NCBI GenBank assembly: GCA_016875735.1
Contig: VGOW01000038.1
Span: 1 to 36,660 of the forward strand
Length of the DNA: 36,660 nucleotides
Source of the DNA: Chloroflexota bacterium
GTDB taxonomy: Bacteria; Chloroflexota; Anaerolineae; Anaerolineales; VGOW01
Reading direction: 5' to 3'
Shown piece by piece: positions 1-7,750 of this stretch. The notes below the pieces were generated by a model. That model saw only the letters and a program-made list of their open reading frames with translations. It was not told the origin of the DNA and searched no databases. A program made the translations under genes and the position numbers. Position 1 is the stretch's first letter. Every line of letters starts with the position of its first letter.

Positions 1-26
1 ATGTGATCCTGTCGGACTCAAATTTT

Positions 27-974
27 TCAGGTTGCTGTTTGCGACTCGGATTGCTGAACCGAAAGGTAAACGGCGAGCAACAGAGGAACGATGATGGCAA
101 TGGCAAAGGCGTTGGGCCCGGCGGCGGGAATGAATTGCCCCACCATGGTTTCGGAGGCGGTGTAGCCGTTCACCCAAATATCGGCTAGCGAGGCCAGCGC
201 CAGCCCCACCGCGTTGCCCGCCGCGCCCCACACGGCGGCCTCGCCCCAACGGGGCCGGTTGGGAAACGCAAATCGCACGGCGATGGCCAGACCGCATCCA
301 ACCAACACCGAGAATCCCATGAAAAGAGAAAGATCGACGCGAACAAAATCCGGCGGCGGGCTGAAGCCGGGACTCGGGTTGGCGAGGAAGAAGGCCGCCG
401 CCGCGATCCCGGCCGCGCCGGTGATGACGGCGCCCACGTCCCATGATTGTCGTTTGTCGTCGAACAGCATCGGCAGTCCGGCGAAGAGTCCGATGAGGCC
501 ATTGGCCAGAGTCCAATGCGGCGAGACGTAGCCCACGAACAGATCGCCGATGAGATTGCCGCCCGCGCCCACCATGAGGCCGACAACGGGGCCAAAGGTG
601 TAGCCGAAGAATACAGGCAGCGCCACCGCGGGCCGCAGTGAAACTTGGCTGAGGGCCGGCAGGGTGAAGGTGACGCCGTTGAACATCCACGCAAACACGC
701 CGTAGATCACCGAGCCGATGATCATGTAGACGATGTTCTGCGCGTTCACGTCCCACGCGCCGCTCTCGCGAGTGGCGTAGCACAAGCCCAGCACGGCAAT
801 CGCGCCGATGCCCATGAAGAGGAAGCGGAGGCCGATGGCCGTCGCGCTCGTGTCGAGAAACGACTCTTCGACCGGCTTGATGGCCGGCGCGAAGAAGTAC
901 GCCGCCAACGTGAGCGCGGCCAAAATGAGAATGCAGATGCCGAGGTTTTGTAGATTCTTGTATGAGTCATTCAT
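27..974 (-). CDS. ECF transporter S-component-like membrane protein (long form)
   Basis: A 315-residue hydrophobic protein with about seven to eight predicted membrane spans. Its middle part (LRPAVALPVFFGYTFGPVVG, then GGNLIGDLFVGY and LANGLIGLFAGLP) matches, segment by segment, the S-component at 7751-8296 (FRPAVAVLALFG, GNTLGDALTGW, VGNGLMGMIPGL). S-components are substrate-binding membrane subunits of energy-coupling-factor vitamin or metabolite importers. This copy has an extra N-terminal helix and a Pro-rich loop (NPSPGFSPPPD), so it is longer than usual S-components. I chose ATG 974 because GGAG lies 9 bases upstream; the frame runs open to an ATG at 1001 without a ribosome site. It starts 23 bases after the methylase stop and may be co-transcribed. 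With no EcfA/EcfT of its own in view, it could share the module at 5911-9174. The substrate is unknown. Confidence 0.75.
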   Translation of the reverse strand: MNDSYKNLQNLGICILILAALTLAAYFFAPAIKPVEESFLDTSATAIGLRFLFMGIGAIAVLGLCYATRESGAWDVNAQNIVYMIIGSVIYGVFAWMFNGVTFTLPALSQVSLRPAVALPVFFGYTFGPVVGLMVGAGGNLIGDLFVGYVSPHWTLANGLIGLFAGLPMLFDDKRQSWDVGAVITGAAGIAAAAFFLANPSPGFSPPPDFVRVDLSLFMGFSVLVGCGLAIAVRFAFPNRPRWGEAAVWGAAGNAVGLALASLADIWVNGYTASETMVGQFIPAAGPNAFAIAIIVPLLLAVYLSVQQSESQTAT

Positions 975-997
975 GACAATCAACTCCGCTGGAAGAT

Positions 998-2437
998 TCA
1001 CCGAATGTCGCTTATGCGGCGGGTTTTTGCCTTGCGCCGCGTCGTTTGTGAGATAGCCTTAACTCGTGAGCGCCGTTTTCCATTTGCAGGTGATTTGAAT
1101 GCGTGACCATTCGCTCCAAGTTTTCGATCATGAACGGCTTTCGTATTCTTTCTGCGCACGACAACAATGTATTCCCGCGTCATGGTTGCGTCCACGGCAC
1201 CCGGAGCATTCGTAGGGCTGTTCCTCAAAGGCATTCTTTTGTTCGGAATTGAGCGGTGGAAAGTGCTAATATGCTCAAAGCCGAAGCCTTCAAAGAAATC
1301 TCGGATTGCAATATCAGTTGGCAAAACTACGCCCTTGACTTTGCGATTCCCAACAACGTAACACGCGTGGCCGCCCAAACGTATCAATTGCGACACGTGG
1401 AAGATCGAGTCGTGTAAATCGGAATAAAAGGAGGCAACTTCCAGCGCGCGTTTAATATCCGCACTGCTAATCTGGATCAAGGCTTTATTCAAAGCATCGC
1501 TAGGTAAGTTGGGGAGTGACTTAATGGCTTTCCCGCCCATCAGTTTGTTGTCAATCTTGCCTGGTTCAGGCAAACCCAACCATGCAGCAGAGAGGCGGGA
1601 GTATTGACCGTAAGCCACTGTTGTGTGTGAGTCGCCATATGGTGGAGACGTCACAACTATATCTACACTGGCAGGGAGCAGGGTGCCAGATGGAGTGCCC
1701 ACGACAGAATTAAAATCACACACTTGCACTGCAGGCGATTCCCTGAAATTGTGCATGATAGCAAGAAACTTATGTAGCCCCGCTCGATTCCGTTTGAGTT
1801 TCGAAGACATAATCTCAAACACATTTGGGTTGAAGGTGTGAAGCCTTTTGGAATCATAACGGTAAAGTTTGAACTCGTTGTTGCGGGTGTTGGAACTCTC
1901 CCTCACGGTTTCACTGAACGCAACCTGAAAAAACAACCTAACTGCATCATTCTCAATATCATCAATGAACATCTTGAGCCGGGATAGCTTTTCAGCAACC
2001 TGGGGCTTGAACCAAAAATCAATGCGACTGATACCCGGAATGAGGGATGGCTTTACAGAGCGGCTAACGTGCGAGCTCGCAATACATCTGTCAAACCTGG
2101 TGATTTGGTCGTCGATCTCCCGCTCATCAGGTGTACACGTTTTTGCTTGAGCAATGAGTCGAGCCAATGGATTCAAATCTGTGCCTACAGCATTGATCCC
2201 ACGAATCAGGCCCTCAACCAATGATGTCCCGGTGCCACAATAAGGATCGAATAACAACTTAGCATTGATGCCAAACATGTCCAACAGATTTCCCGCAACT
2301 TGCGGGATCATCCTGGCCGGATAATCGTGATAGCAGTGGGTCAATTCTCGCGTGGATGCGCCATTGAAAGTCCAGTCAAGCAAATCCGGGCGCGGGTTGA
2401 GTTCAGAAAACAGACTGACCTGATTTGTGTGGGCCAT
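998..2437 (-). CDS. DNA methyltransferase of a type II restriction-modification system
   Basis: A 479-residue SAM-dependent DNA methyltransferase. Residues 64-71 (DPYCGTGT) form the SAM-binding motif I, followed by GTDLNP. Residues 263-270 (TSPPYGDS) form catalytic motif IV; the SPPY form is usual for N4-cytosine methylases, though N6-adenine activity is not excluded. About 190 residues separate the motifs, leaving room for target recognition. The last 50 residues are strongly basic. ATG 2437 has AAGGAG in front. The gene lies 168 bases downstream of the endonuclease gene on the same strand, with a large palindrome between them. Base composition is clearly more AT-rich than the ECF or FeoB genes, which suggests horizontal acquisition together with the endonuclease. 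Confidence 0.85.
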   Translation of the reverse strand: MAHTNQVSLFSELNPRPDLLDWTFNGASTRELTHCYHDYPARMIPQVAGNLLDMFGINAKLLFDPYCGTGTSLVEGLIRGINAVGTDLNPLARLIAQAKTCTPDEREIDDQITRFDRCIASSHVSRSVKPSLIPGISRIDFWFKPQVAEKLSRLKMFIDDIENDAVRLFFQVAFSETVRESSNTRNNEFKLYRYDSKRLHTFNPNVFEIMSSKLKRNRAGLHKFLAIMHNFRESPAVQVCDFNSVVGTPSGTLLPASVDIVVTSPPYGDSHTTVAYGQYSRLSAAWLGLPEPGKIDNKLMGGKAIKSLPNLPSDALNKALIQISSADIKRALEVASFYSDLHDSIFHVSQLIRLGGHACYVVGNRKVKGVVLPTDIAIRDFFEGFGFEHISTFHRSIPNKRMPLRNSPTNAPGAVDATMTREYIVVVRRKNTKAVHDRKLGANGHAFKSPANGKRRSRVKAISQTTRRKAKTRRISDIR

Positions 2438-2490
2438 ACTTTCTTGCTCCTTAGAGACTGTTTCATAAAATGGTTAACCGCCTCGATTTG

Positions 2491-2578
2491 TCATTCTGAG
2501 CGAGCGTAGCGAGCGAAGAATCTCGCCCTTTTCATGCCAGAGCGGAGATTCTTCGGCGCTTCGCGCCTCAGAATGACA
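2491..2578. repeat. 88-bp REP/MITE-like palindrome
   Basis: Two arms of about 34 bases (2491-2524 and 2545-2578) are imperfect inverted copies. The outer part TCATTCTGAG is repeated inverted as CTCAGAATGA, and the inner part GAAGAATCTC as GAGATTCTTC, around a 20-base centre. It occupies the gap between the restriction enzyme and methylase genes. No transposase is nearby, so it is a non-autonomous repeat by appearance. It could also fold in the transcript and separate expression of the two genes. Confidence 0.8.
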
Positions 2579-2605
2579 GGCGCAGAGGCTTTAAGAAACA
2601 CTCTC

Positions 2606-3352
2606 TTACGCGTATATCTCACGGAGATCCCCTGCTACTGCGGAAAAGTTTCTCACAGGGGTATCCCAATCGCCCGGTTTGCAGAGATAAACGAAGTCAA
2701 AGAAACTCAATGCACCTCTCTGTTGCGGATTCATGATCTCATTGTAAAAGTTGGTTGTGATGAATCCGACCTTGAAATTGTTGCTGGCTTTGGAACTCAA
2801 CCCATACTTTTCTTTTATGGTTGTGGCGTCCTTGGATGTCGCAATATCCATAAGGAGCTTCCACCGATAAGTTTGCCCTGCCCTCTCTCGCAAAGATGTT
2901 TTCATAGAATAGATCAGGATTGGCTGCCTTACAGAGTCATTCGCACTATAGACGAGCAGATCGATATCTGGCTTTTGCACATCGTTCCCGACCTTAATAG
3001 TGGCGTATTGGTCAATGAGGCTGTGCTTCTTGGGTTTCAATACAAAAAGGAGGTGGTCTGGCAGGAGGCCTTCCTCTTGAAGATGTATCAAAGAGTACGC
3101 CACCAGTCCTTGAAAGCCGTTCCCCGCCACGCTCTTGCGGGTTTGTGCGAGGTCCTTGATTTTTCCGGCCTTGATCCGCTTTCTAATAAGGGCGGTTACC
3201 TGATCATCCGCATCATTCATAATCGCGTTGAGATAATCCAAGGCTTGTACTGGCCCAATGTCGTCAACCTTCTTCCTAAACAATTCCAGTATGGGGCGAA
3301 AATAGTACCTGGATTCTATCTCAGACTGTGTCTTGACATTTGCTTTCCGCAT
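2606..3352 (-). CDS. Putative type II restriction endonuclease (PD-(D/E)xK-like)
   Basis: A 248-residue protein. Residues 128-131 (PDID) and 149-157 (SMKTSLRER) fit the PD...(S/T)xK active-site variant of type II restriction enzymes; the SxKTSLRER-type motif recurs in several such families. A BsaWI/CCGG-family relationship is possible but not proven from sequence alone. The cognate methylase follows on the same strand. ATG 3352 is preferred, with GAGG 4 bases upstream; an in-frame TTG lies at 3364. It begins 31 bases after the stop of the FAH-family gene, so it may be read from the same promoter. Bases 2761-2820 contain only 24 G+C of 60, far below the flanking genes, consistent with transfer. 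Cleavage site and activity are unknown. Confidence 0.72.
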   Translation of the reverse strand: MRKANVKTQSEIESRYYFRPILELFRKKVDDIGPVQALDYLNAIMNDADDQVTALIRKRIKAGKIKDLAQTRKSVAGNGFQGLVAYSLIHLQEEGLLPDHLLFVLKPKKHSLIDQYATIKVGNDVQKPDIDLLVYSANDSVRQPILIYSMKTSLRERAGQTYRWKLLMDIATSKDATTIKEKYGLSSKASNNFKVGFITTNFYNEIMNPQQRGALSFFDFVYLCKPGDWDTPVRNFSAVAGDLREIYA

Positions 3353-3383
3353 CTTGCCTCGCAACGCATTGGTGATGAAGTGG

Positions 3384-4379
3384 CTACTCCCCCCTCACTA
3401 CCCGATTCCTCAACACGCCCAGCCTTTCAATCTCCAACTCCACCACATCGCCCGGCTTCAGCCACGGGCCTTCGCCCTTCGTCAGTTCGAGCAGACAGCC
3501 CGTGCCCACCGTGCCGGAACCGATCACATCGCCGGGCATGAGAAACGCATCGGCGGAAGCATGCTCGATGATCTGCCCGAACGAATAGAAGATGTCGCGG
3601 AAGTTGCCGCGCGAACGTTCCTCCCCGTTCACCCGCGCCGCCATTTCCAGATCGAACACGCCCGGCCTGCCGGTGGCGCGGTCGCGCAACTCATCCAGCG
3701 TCACCAGCCACGGGCCGAGCGACGTGGCAAAATCTTTGGCCTTCGCCGGGCCGAGCATCTTCATCTCTCTGCGCTGAACATCGCGCGCCGACCAATCGTT
3801 CATGATCGTGAAGCCGAAGATGAACTCTTCCGCGCGCGCCGCCGGAATATCGCGCCCATGTTGGCCGATCACGCAAGCGATCTCCAACTCATAATCCATC
3901 GCCTGCGTGTGCTTTGGATAGGGCACAGCTTCGTCCGGTCCGAACACTGAATTGGGGTTGGTGAAATAGAAAGCGGGGAACTGATACCACGCTTCGGGCA
4001 CTTCGCGCCCGCGGTTGCCATAGGCGGCTTTGACGTGCTGTTCGAAGGCATAGAAATCCCGCAGGCTCATCGGGCGCGGCAGAGGCGGATACAACGTCGC
4101 TTCGGGGCGCCGCCACCCCACCCGTGCCCGGTGCGCCCCCTTCGCCGTCGTTGGCTCCACGCCGTCCAACACATTCAACAGATTCCGCGCATACCGCCAC
4201 GCCGACTGCCCGGCGTGAATCAACTCGAACACCGAACCCGGCAGCGGCTCCGGCGGCAGGCCGCGCGCACCCTGCGCCCAACTCTGCGTGGCGCGCAGAT
4301 CGATCACCACATCGTCCAACATCGCGCCGAGCCTCGGCTCGCGAGGAGAGTCGGGGGTGGTAAAGGTAACGTATTTCAT
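3384..4379 (-). CDS. Fumarylacetoacetate hydrolase family protein
   Basis: A 331-residue enzyme of the FAH superfamily, which hydrolyses or decarboxylates beta-diketo acids, for example in aromatic amino acid breakdown. All key positions of fumarylacetoacetase can be placed: D108 and H115 in RDFYAFEQH (metal ligand and catalytic base), E164 and E166 in DYELEIACVIG, D195 in MNDWSARDVQ, and a lysine in PAKAKDFATSLGPW. The C-terminal GDVIGSGTVGTGC loop is also typical. The first 100 residues form the smaller N-terminal domain. The start overlaps the stop of the nucleotidyltransferase gene by 4 bases (ATGA), so the two are translationally coupled. The true substrate cannot be told from sequence; no homogentisate pathway genes are seen nearby. 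Confidence 0.9.
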   Translation of the reverse strand: MKYVTFTTPDSPREPRLGAMLDDVVIDLRATQSWAQGARGLPPEPLPGSVFELIHAGQSAWRYARNLLNVLDGVEPTTAKGAHRARVGWRRPEATLYPPLPRPMSLRDFYAFEQHVKAAYGNRGREVPEAWYQFPAFYFTNPNSVFGPDEAVPYPKHTQAMDYELEIACVIGQHGRDIPAARAEEFIFGFTIMNDWSARDVQRREMKMLGPAKAKDFATSLGPWLVTLDELRDRATGRPGVFDLEMAARVNGEERSRGNFRDIFYSFGQIIEHASADAFLMPGDVIGSGTVGTGCLLELTKGEGPWLKPGDVVELEIERLGVLRNRVVRGE

Positions 4380-4864
4380 TCGCCGCCCTGCTCGTCCAAC
4401 AATTCTTTGAGAGCTCGCAGGGCGATGAGATGGGGACGATCCTTTTCGCGGCCAACAGCCTCCTTCGCCCGAATCAATCCGTCAACAGTCAGTGCCCAAA
4501 CCTCGAAATCGTGGATCGCCACAGCAGACGAATAACTGAGAACGCTCTGATAATCGCCGATGCCCGCCACATCACCCATCAGATCAATATCGCCGAAGAC
4601 TGTAGAAAACTTCTCCCCCTTTTCGCTCGATGCCAGCAAAGAAATCACATCGGCCAATGCGCCGCGAATTGTAGGGCAATACGGCGCCAGCGTTCGGCAC
4701 AAGAGGGCGATGGTCTCTGGTGAGCGATCGAAACAAATATCGAGATCAAGAGTCGTGTAACTGCCAGCGCGGAGAGTCATTGCCACCCCGCCGATCACAA
4801 CCATCTTGACCCGGGCTTCAGCGAGGAGGCGCAATAGGGCGACGAAGTCTGGTTGATCTTCCAT
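4376..4864 (-). CDS. Nucleotidyltransferase-like protein (DUF6036/AbiEii-like)
   Basis: A 162-residue protein. Residues 21-45 carry the minimal nucleotidyltransferase signature: a VVIGGVAM segment followed by TTLDLDICFDRS, which supplies the DxD-type metal-binding acids. This layout is shared with stand-alone nucleotidyltransferases, including toxin-like AbiEii relatives and DUF6036. The C-terminal half is helical (ALTVDGLIRAKEAVGREKDR), as in that group, where a Lys/Asp-rich segment follows. It overlaps the preceding small gene by 47 bases and the next (FAH) by 4 bases. Pairing with a small partner suggests a two-gene module; a toxin-antitoxin role is inference only. Confidence 0.7.
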   Translation of the reverse strand: MEDQPDFVALLRLLAEARVKMVVIGGVAMTLRAGSYTTLDLDICFDRSPETIALLCRTLAPYCPTIRGALADVISLLASSEKGEKFSTVFGDIDLMGDVAGIGDYQSVLSYSSAVAIHDFEVWALTVDGLIRAKEAVGREKDRPHLIALRALKELLDEQGGE

Positions 4865-5069
4865 GCTTTGCGGCTACCCCTTGTTTTTCGAGCGCAGAGC
4901 GCGACACCAATATCAGGTGCGCCATCGACTGCATCAATAAAAGCCGCTCAGTCGGTGTCCGCTTGAGCATACTGCGCAGTCCGTCTATGTCTACGCCAAA
5001 CTCATGCGCGATCTGAACGGCGCTCTTTGGTTCTTCCATAAATGGTAGATTACCACAACTCGCCGCCAT
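4818..5069 (-). CDS. Small partner protein of the nucleotidyltransferase
   Basis: An 83-residue protein of unknown function. The core, from about residue 11 (MEEPKSAVQIAHEFGVDID), is helical and contains TPTERLLLMQSMAHL, a segment seen in short proteins encoded beside nucleotidyltransferase genes. Two starts are possible: ATG 5069 and ATG 5039. Neither has a clear ribosome site, and the recognisable core begins at the second. Its 3' end overlaps the nucleotidyltransferase by 47 bases, showing tight coupling. It is divergent from the SAM hydrolase gene. It may be an antitoxin or recognition subunit; this is context inference. Confidence 0.6.
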   Translation of the reverse strand: MAASCGNLPFMEEPKSAVQIAHEFGVDIDGLRSMLKRTPTERLLLMQSMAHLILVSRSALEKQGVAAKHGRSTRLRRPIAPPR

Positions 5070-5070
5070 T

Positions 5071-5098
5071 TTGCGAATGGCGCGGGATGGGTTAGAAT
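5071..5098 (+). promoter_or_regulatory. Candidate promoter of the SAM hydrolase/ECF operon
   Basis: TTGCGA (5071-5076), a 16-base spacer and TAGAAT (5093-5098) precede ATG 5117, giving a leader of about 12 bases. On the other strand TATTCT (5094-5099) overlaps the same box and could serve the divergent small gene. No strong ribosome site is seen before 5117. Confidence 0.45.
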
Positions 5099-5116
5099 AT
5101 CGTCACCGCGTGCGCT

Positions 5117-5914
5117 ATGGCAAACCTCATCACCCTCACAACCGACTTCGGCCTCCGCGACGGATATGGCGCTGTGATGAAAGGCGTCATCCTCGGCATC
5201 GCTCCTCAAGCGACCCTCATCGACATCACTCACGACATCGCACCGCAAAACGTGCGCCAGGCGGCCAACATCCTCGCCCGCGACGTGGCCTACTTCCCGG
5301 CCAACACCATTCACGTCTGCGTCGTCGATCCGGGCGTGGGCACCGCGCGCCGCCCCCTCGCCGTGCGCTTCGGCTCGCAAGTCTTCGTCGGCCCCGATAA
5401 CGGCCTCATCACTTTGCTCCATGCCCGCGCTCAACAGGAGGGCTGGCCGATGGAGTTCTATCATCTCGATCAGCCGCAATACTGGCTGGCAGAGATCAGC
5501 AACGTCTTTCACGGGCGCGACCTCTTCGCCCCCGTCGCCGCCCATTTAGCCAACGGCGTCCGGATCGATTCCGTTGGAAGTCGGATCCACGATCCGGTGC
5601 TTCTGCCTCTCTCCGCAGTGGAGCGCACAACCGGCGGCCTGCGCGGCGAAGTCACGCACATCGATCATTTCGGCAACCTCGCCACCAGCATTCTCAAAAC
5701 CGATCTATCCGGGCTGGGTAACGTGAGCGTGAGAATTCGAGGAGTCGAGATCGGAGGAGTGGCGCGCACCTTCGGAGACCGCGCCGCCGGAGAGTTAGTT
5801 GCCCTCATCGACAGCGCCGGAGAGTTGGCGGTGGCGGTCGTCAACGGAGACGCCGCCAAACGCCTCGGCGCCAAAGTCGGCGACCGTGTCGAGATCGTTT
5901 CTTCATCCTCATGA
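5117..5914 (+). CDS. S-adenosylmethionine hydrolase (adenosine-forming), DUF62 family
   Basis: A 265-residue protein of the SAM hydroxide adenosyltransferase family, which splits SAM with water into adenosine and methionine; chlorinases and fluorinases are relatives. The N-terminal domain has TTDFGLRDGYGAVMKG, VVDPGVGT and VGPDNGLI. The Asp-Arg-His triad of the hydrolase branch can be placed at D71, R78 (7 residues apart, as in characterised hydrolases) and H132 in FHGRDLF. The C-terminal beta domain begins near residue 175 (GEVTHIDHFGNLATSI). The stop overlaps the start of the EcfA gene by 4 bases (ATGA), so it belongs to the transporter operon. Hydrolase rather than halogenase activity is expected from the triad. 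Confidence 0.9.
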   Translation: MANLITLTTDFGLRDGYGAVMKGVILGIAPQATLIDITHDIAPQNVRQAANILARDVAYFPANTIHVCVVDPGVGTARRPLAVRFGSQVFVGPDNGLITLLHARAQQEGWPMEFYHLDQPQYWLAEISNVFHGRDLFAPVAAHLANGVRIDSVGSRIHDPVLLPLSAVERTTGGLRGEVTHIDHFGNLATSILKTDLSGLGNVSVRIRGVEIGGVARTFGDRAAGELVALIDSAGELAVAVVNGDAAKRLGAKVGDRVEIVSSSS

Positions 5915-7566
5915 GTCAATTGCCGCTGGTCATCAAACACCTTTCGTTCAAATATCGCAACCGCCCAACGTACGCGCTGCAAGATGTGTCGCTCGAACTC
6001 AAGCCCGGCGAATTGGTGGTGGTGGCCGGGACGAGCGGCTGCGGCAAAACGACTCTCATCCGCTGCATCAACGGCCTCATCCCGCGCAGTTACAAAGGCG
6101 ATCTCGAAGGCACGATGCTGTTCAACGGCGTGGGCGCCTCCACATTCTCGCTGGCGAAACTTTCGCAGATGGTGGGCACGCTTCTGCAGGACCCCGAAAA
6201 ACAAATTCTCGGATCGCAAGTGAAAAGCGAAGTGGCCTTCGGGCCAGAGAACCTTGGCCTGCCGCGCGAGGAAATTGCCGCGCGAGTGAACGAAGCGCTC
6301 GACCGTTTGGGCATCGGCTATTTGCGCGACCGCGAAACATTTTCCATTTCCGGCGGCGAAAAGCAAAAGGCCGCGCTGGCCGGGTTGCTCGCCATGCGTC
6401 CCAACATCTTGCTGCTCGACGAGCCGTTGGCCTCGCTCGACCCGGCTTCGGCTCGCGAGGCGCTGGCCGTGTTCCGCAAACTGGCCGACGAAGGCGCGAG
6501 CATTCTTTTGGTCGAGCACCGCGTCGAAGATACGCTGGCCACCAACCCCGATCGGATCATGTATCTCAAAGACGGCTGTGTGAAATATCTCGGCAAGCCG
6601 GACGGATTGGCCGACGCAGTGGACTGGCGCGAAGTGAAACTCCCCGCGCCGCAGGTCATCCGCCGTGTGCAAACGAGCGGCCAACCGTCCCGGCCCTCTG
6701 CGCCGCCGCCCGACCGACAACTTCGGGCCACACACGCCGCGCCGGTCATCGTGTTCGACCGCGTTTCGTTTGGCTATGGCGAAGGGCCGGACATTCTCAA
6801 AGATGTCAGCCTCGAAATCCGCACCGGCGAAACGGTGGCTATTCTCGGGCCCAACGGGGCGGGCAAAAGCACGCTCATCAAACATGCCATCGGCCTTCTG
6901 CACCCGCGCCGGGGCCGCGTGCTGGTGGAGGGCAAAGACACGCGCGAACTTTCGGTGGCGCAAGTGGCGCACACCATCGGCTATGCATTTCAGAGTCCCA
7001 CGCACATGCTCTTCGCGCCCACCGTGAACGAAGAACTGGCCTTCGGCCCGCACAATCTCGGCTACCCGCAGAACGAGATTGACGACTCGGTGGCGGCGTC
7101 GGTGAGCATCCTCAACCTCAACGGATTAGAATCGTATCCGCCGCTCTCGCTTTCATTCGGACAGCAGAAGCGCGTGACCATCGCCTGTGTGGTGGCGATG
7201 CGCTCGAAGATTCTCGCCCTCGATGAGCCGACCGCCGGGCAAGATTTCGGCAACTACATGTCGTTCATGGACAGCATCCTTCTCAACGAAGGCAAAGCCA
7301 GCGACGGCAAACCCGTCGTGTCCAATTTCGATGCGGTGCTGTTCATCACTCACGATCTCGATCTGGCCGTCACCTACGCCTCGCGTGTGATTCTGGTGGC
7401 CGATGGCGCGATTGCCGCCGACGGGATGCCGGAGACCGTGCTGAAAGATTACGCTTTGCTCCAGCGGTGCCGGGTGGTGCCGACTTCTCTGCTGGCAGAA
7501 AACATTCGCCTTCTGCCGCAGACGGGCAAATTCCAGCGGGCCGAGTCGTTGGCCGCAGTCCGGTAA
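5911..7566 (+). CDS. ecfA: Energy-coupling factor (ECF) transporter ATPase, two fused ABC domains
   Basis: A 551-residue protein with two ABC ATPase domains, equivalent to EcfA1 and EcfA2 fused. Domain 1: Walker A GTSGCGKT (40-47), signature SISGGEKQ (about 145-152), Walker B LLLDEP. Domain 2: Walker A GPNGAGKST (313-321), degenerate signature LSFGQQKR (414-421) in place of LSGGQ, Walker B LALDEP. A Pro-rich linker (about 255-275) joins them. It powers uptake with EcfT and an S-component encoded next door. The start overlaps the SAM hydrolase stop, so both are made together. The gene is GC-rich (bases 6421-6480: 43 G+C of 60), typical of the host. The deviation in the second signature suggests unequal ATP sites, which is inference. 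Confidence 0.92.
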   Translation: MSQLPLVIKHLSFKYRNRPTYALQDVSLELKPGELVVVAGTSGCGKTTLIRCINGLIPRSYKGDLEGTMLFNGVGASTFSLAKLSQMVGTLLQDPEKQILGSQVKSEVAFGPENLGLPREEIAARVNEALDRLGIGYLRDRETFSISGGEKQKAALAGLLAMRPNILLLDEPLASLDPASAREALAVFRKLADEGASILLVEHRVEDTLATNPDRIMYLKDGCVKYLGKPDGLADAVDWREVKLPAPQVIRRVQTSGQPSRPSAPPPDRQLRATHAAPVIVFDRVSFGYGEGPDILKDVSLEIRTGETVAILGPNGAGKSTLIKHAIGLLHPRRGRVLVEGKDTRELSVAQVAHTIGYAFQSPTHMLFAPTVNEELAFGPHNLGYPQNEIDDSVAASVSILNLNGLESYPPLSLSFGQQKRVTIACVVAMRSKILALDEPTAGQDFGNYMSFMDSILLNEGKASDGKPVVSNFDAVLFITHDLDLAVTYASRVILVADGAIAADGMPETVLKDYALLQRCRVVPTSLLAENIRLLPQTGKFQRAESLAAVR

Positions 7567-7750
7567 CCCCCACTCCAACCCTCCGGGAGGCAGGGAGGGG
7601 GTGAGCATCTTTTAGCCGTGAATGGTGTTGCTATATGTGGAATCAATGGCGGGGGAGAAAGGGAGTCGGCCGCACGATCCAATCCTTCAATTTTTTTGAC
7701 GTATCGGCGCAACATCGTTCACATTCATCTTACTTTGAGGAGGAGCACCA
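7567..7750 (+). other. Intergenic region before the S-component, with inverted repeat
   Basis: Directly after the ecfA stop, 7566-7602 holds an imperfect inverted repeat (ACCCCCACTCC ... GGGAGGGGGT), a frequent stop-codon-flanking type in such genomes. No clean promoter could be chosen. A very strong ribosome site, GAGGAGG at 7737-7743, lies 7 bases before ATG 7751. The region suggests that the S-component level is set separately from the ATPase. Confidence 0.5.

Noticed and set aside
5665-7053. Long open frame of about 460 codons on the minus strand opposite ecfA
   Set aside because: It is antisense to a clear two-domain ABC ATPase, has His/Arg/Ala-biased composition and no recognisable motif; such frames arise in GC-rich genes.
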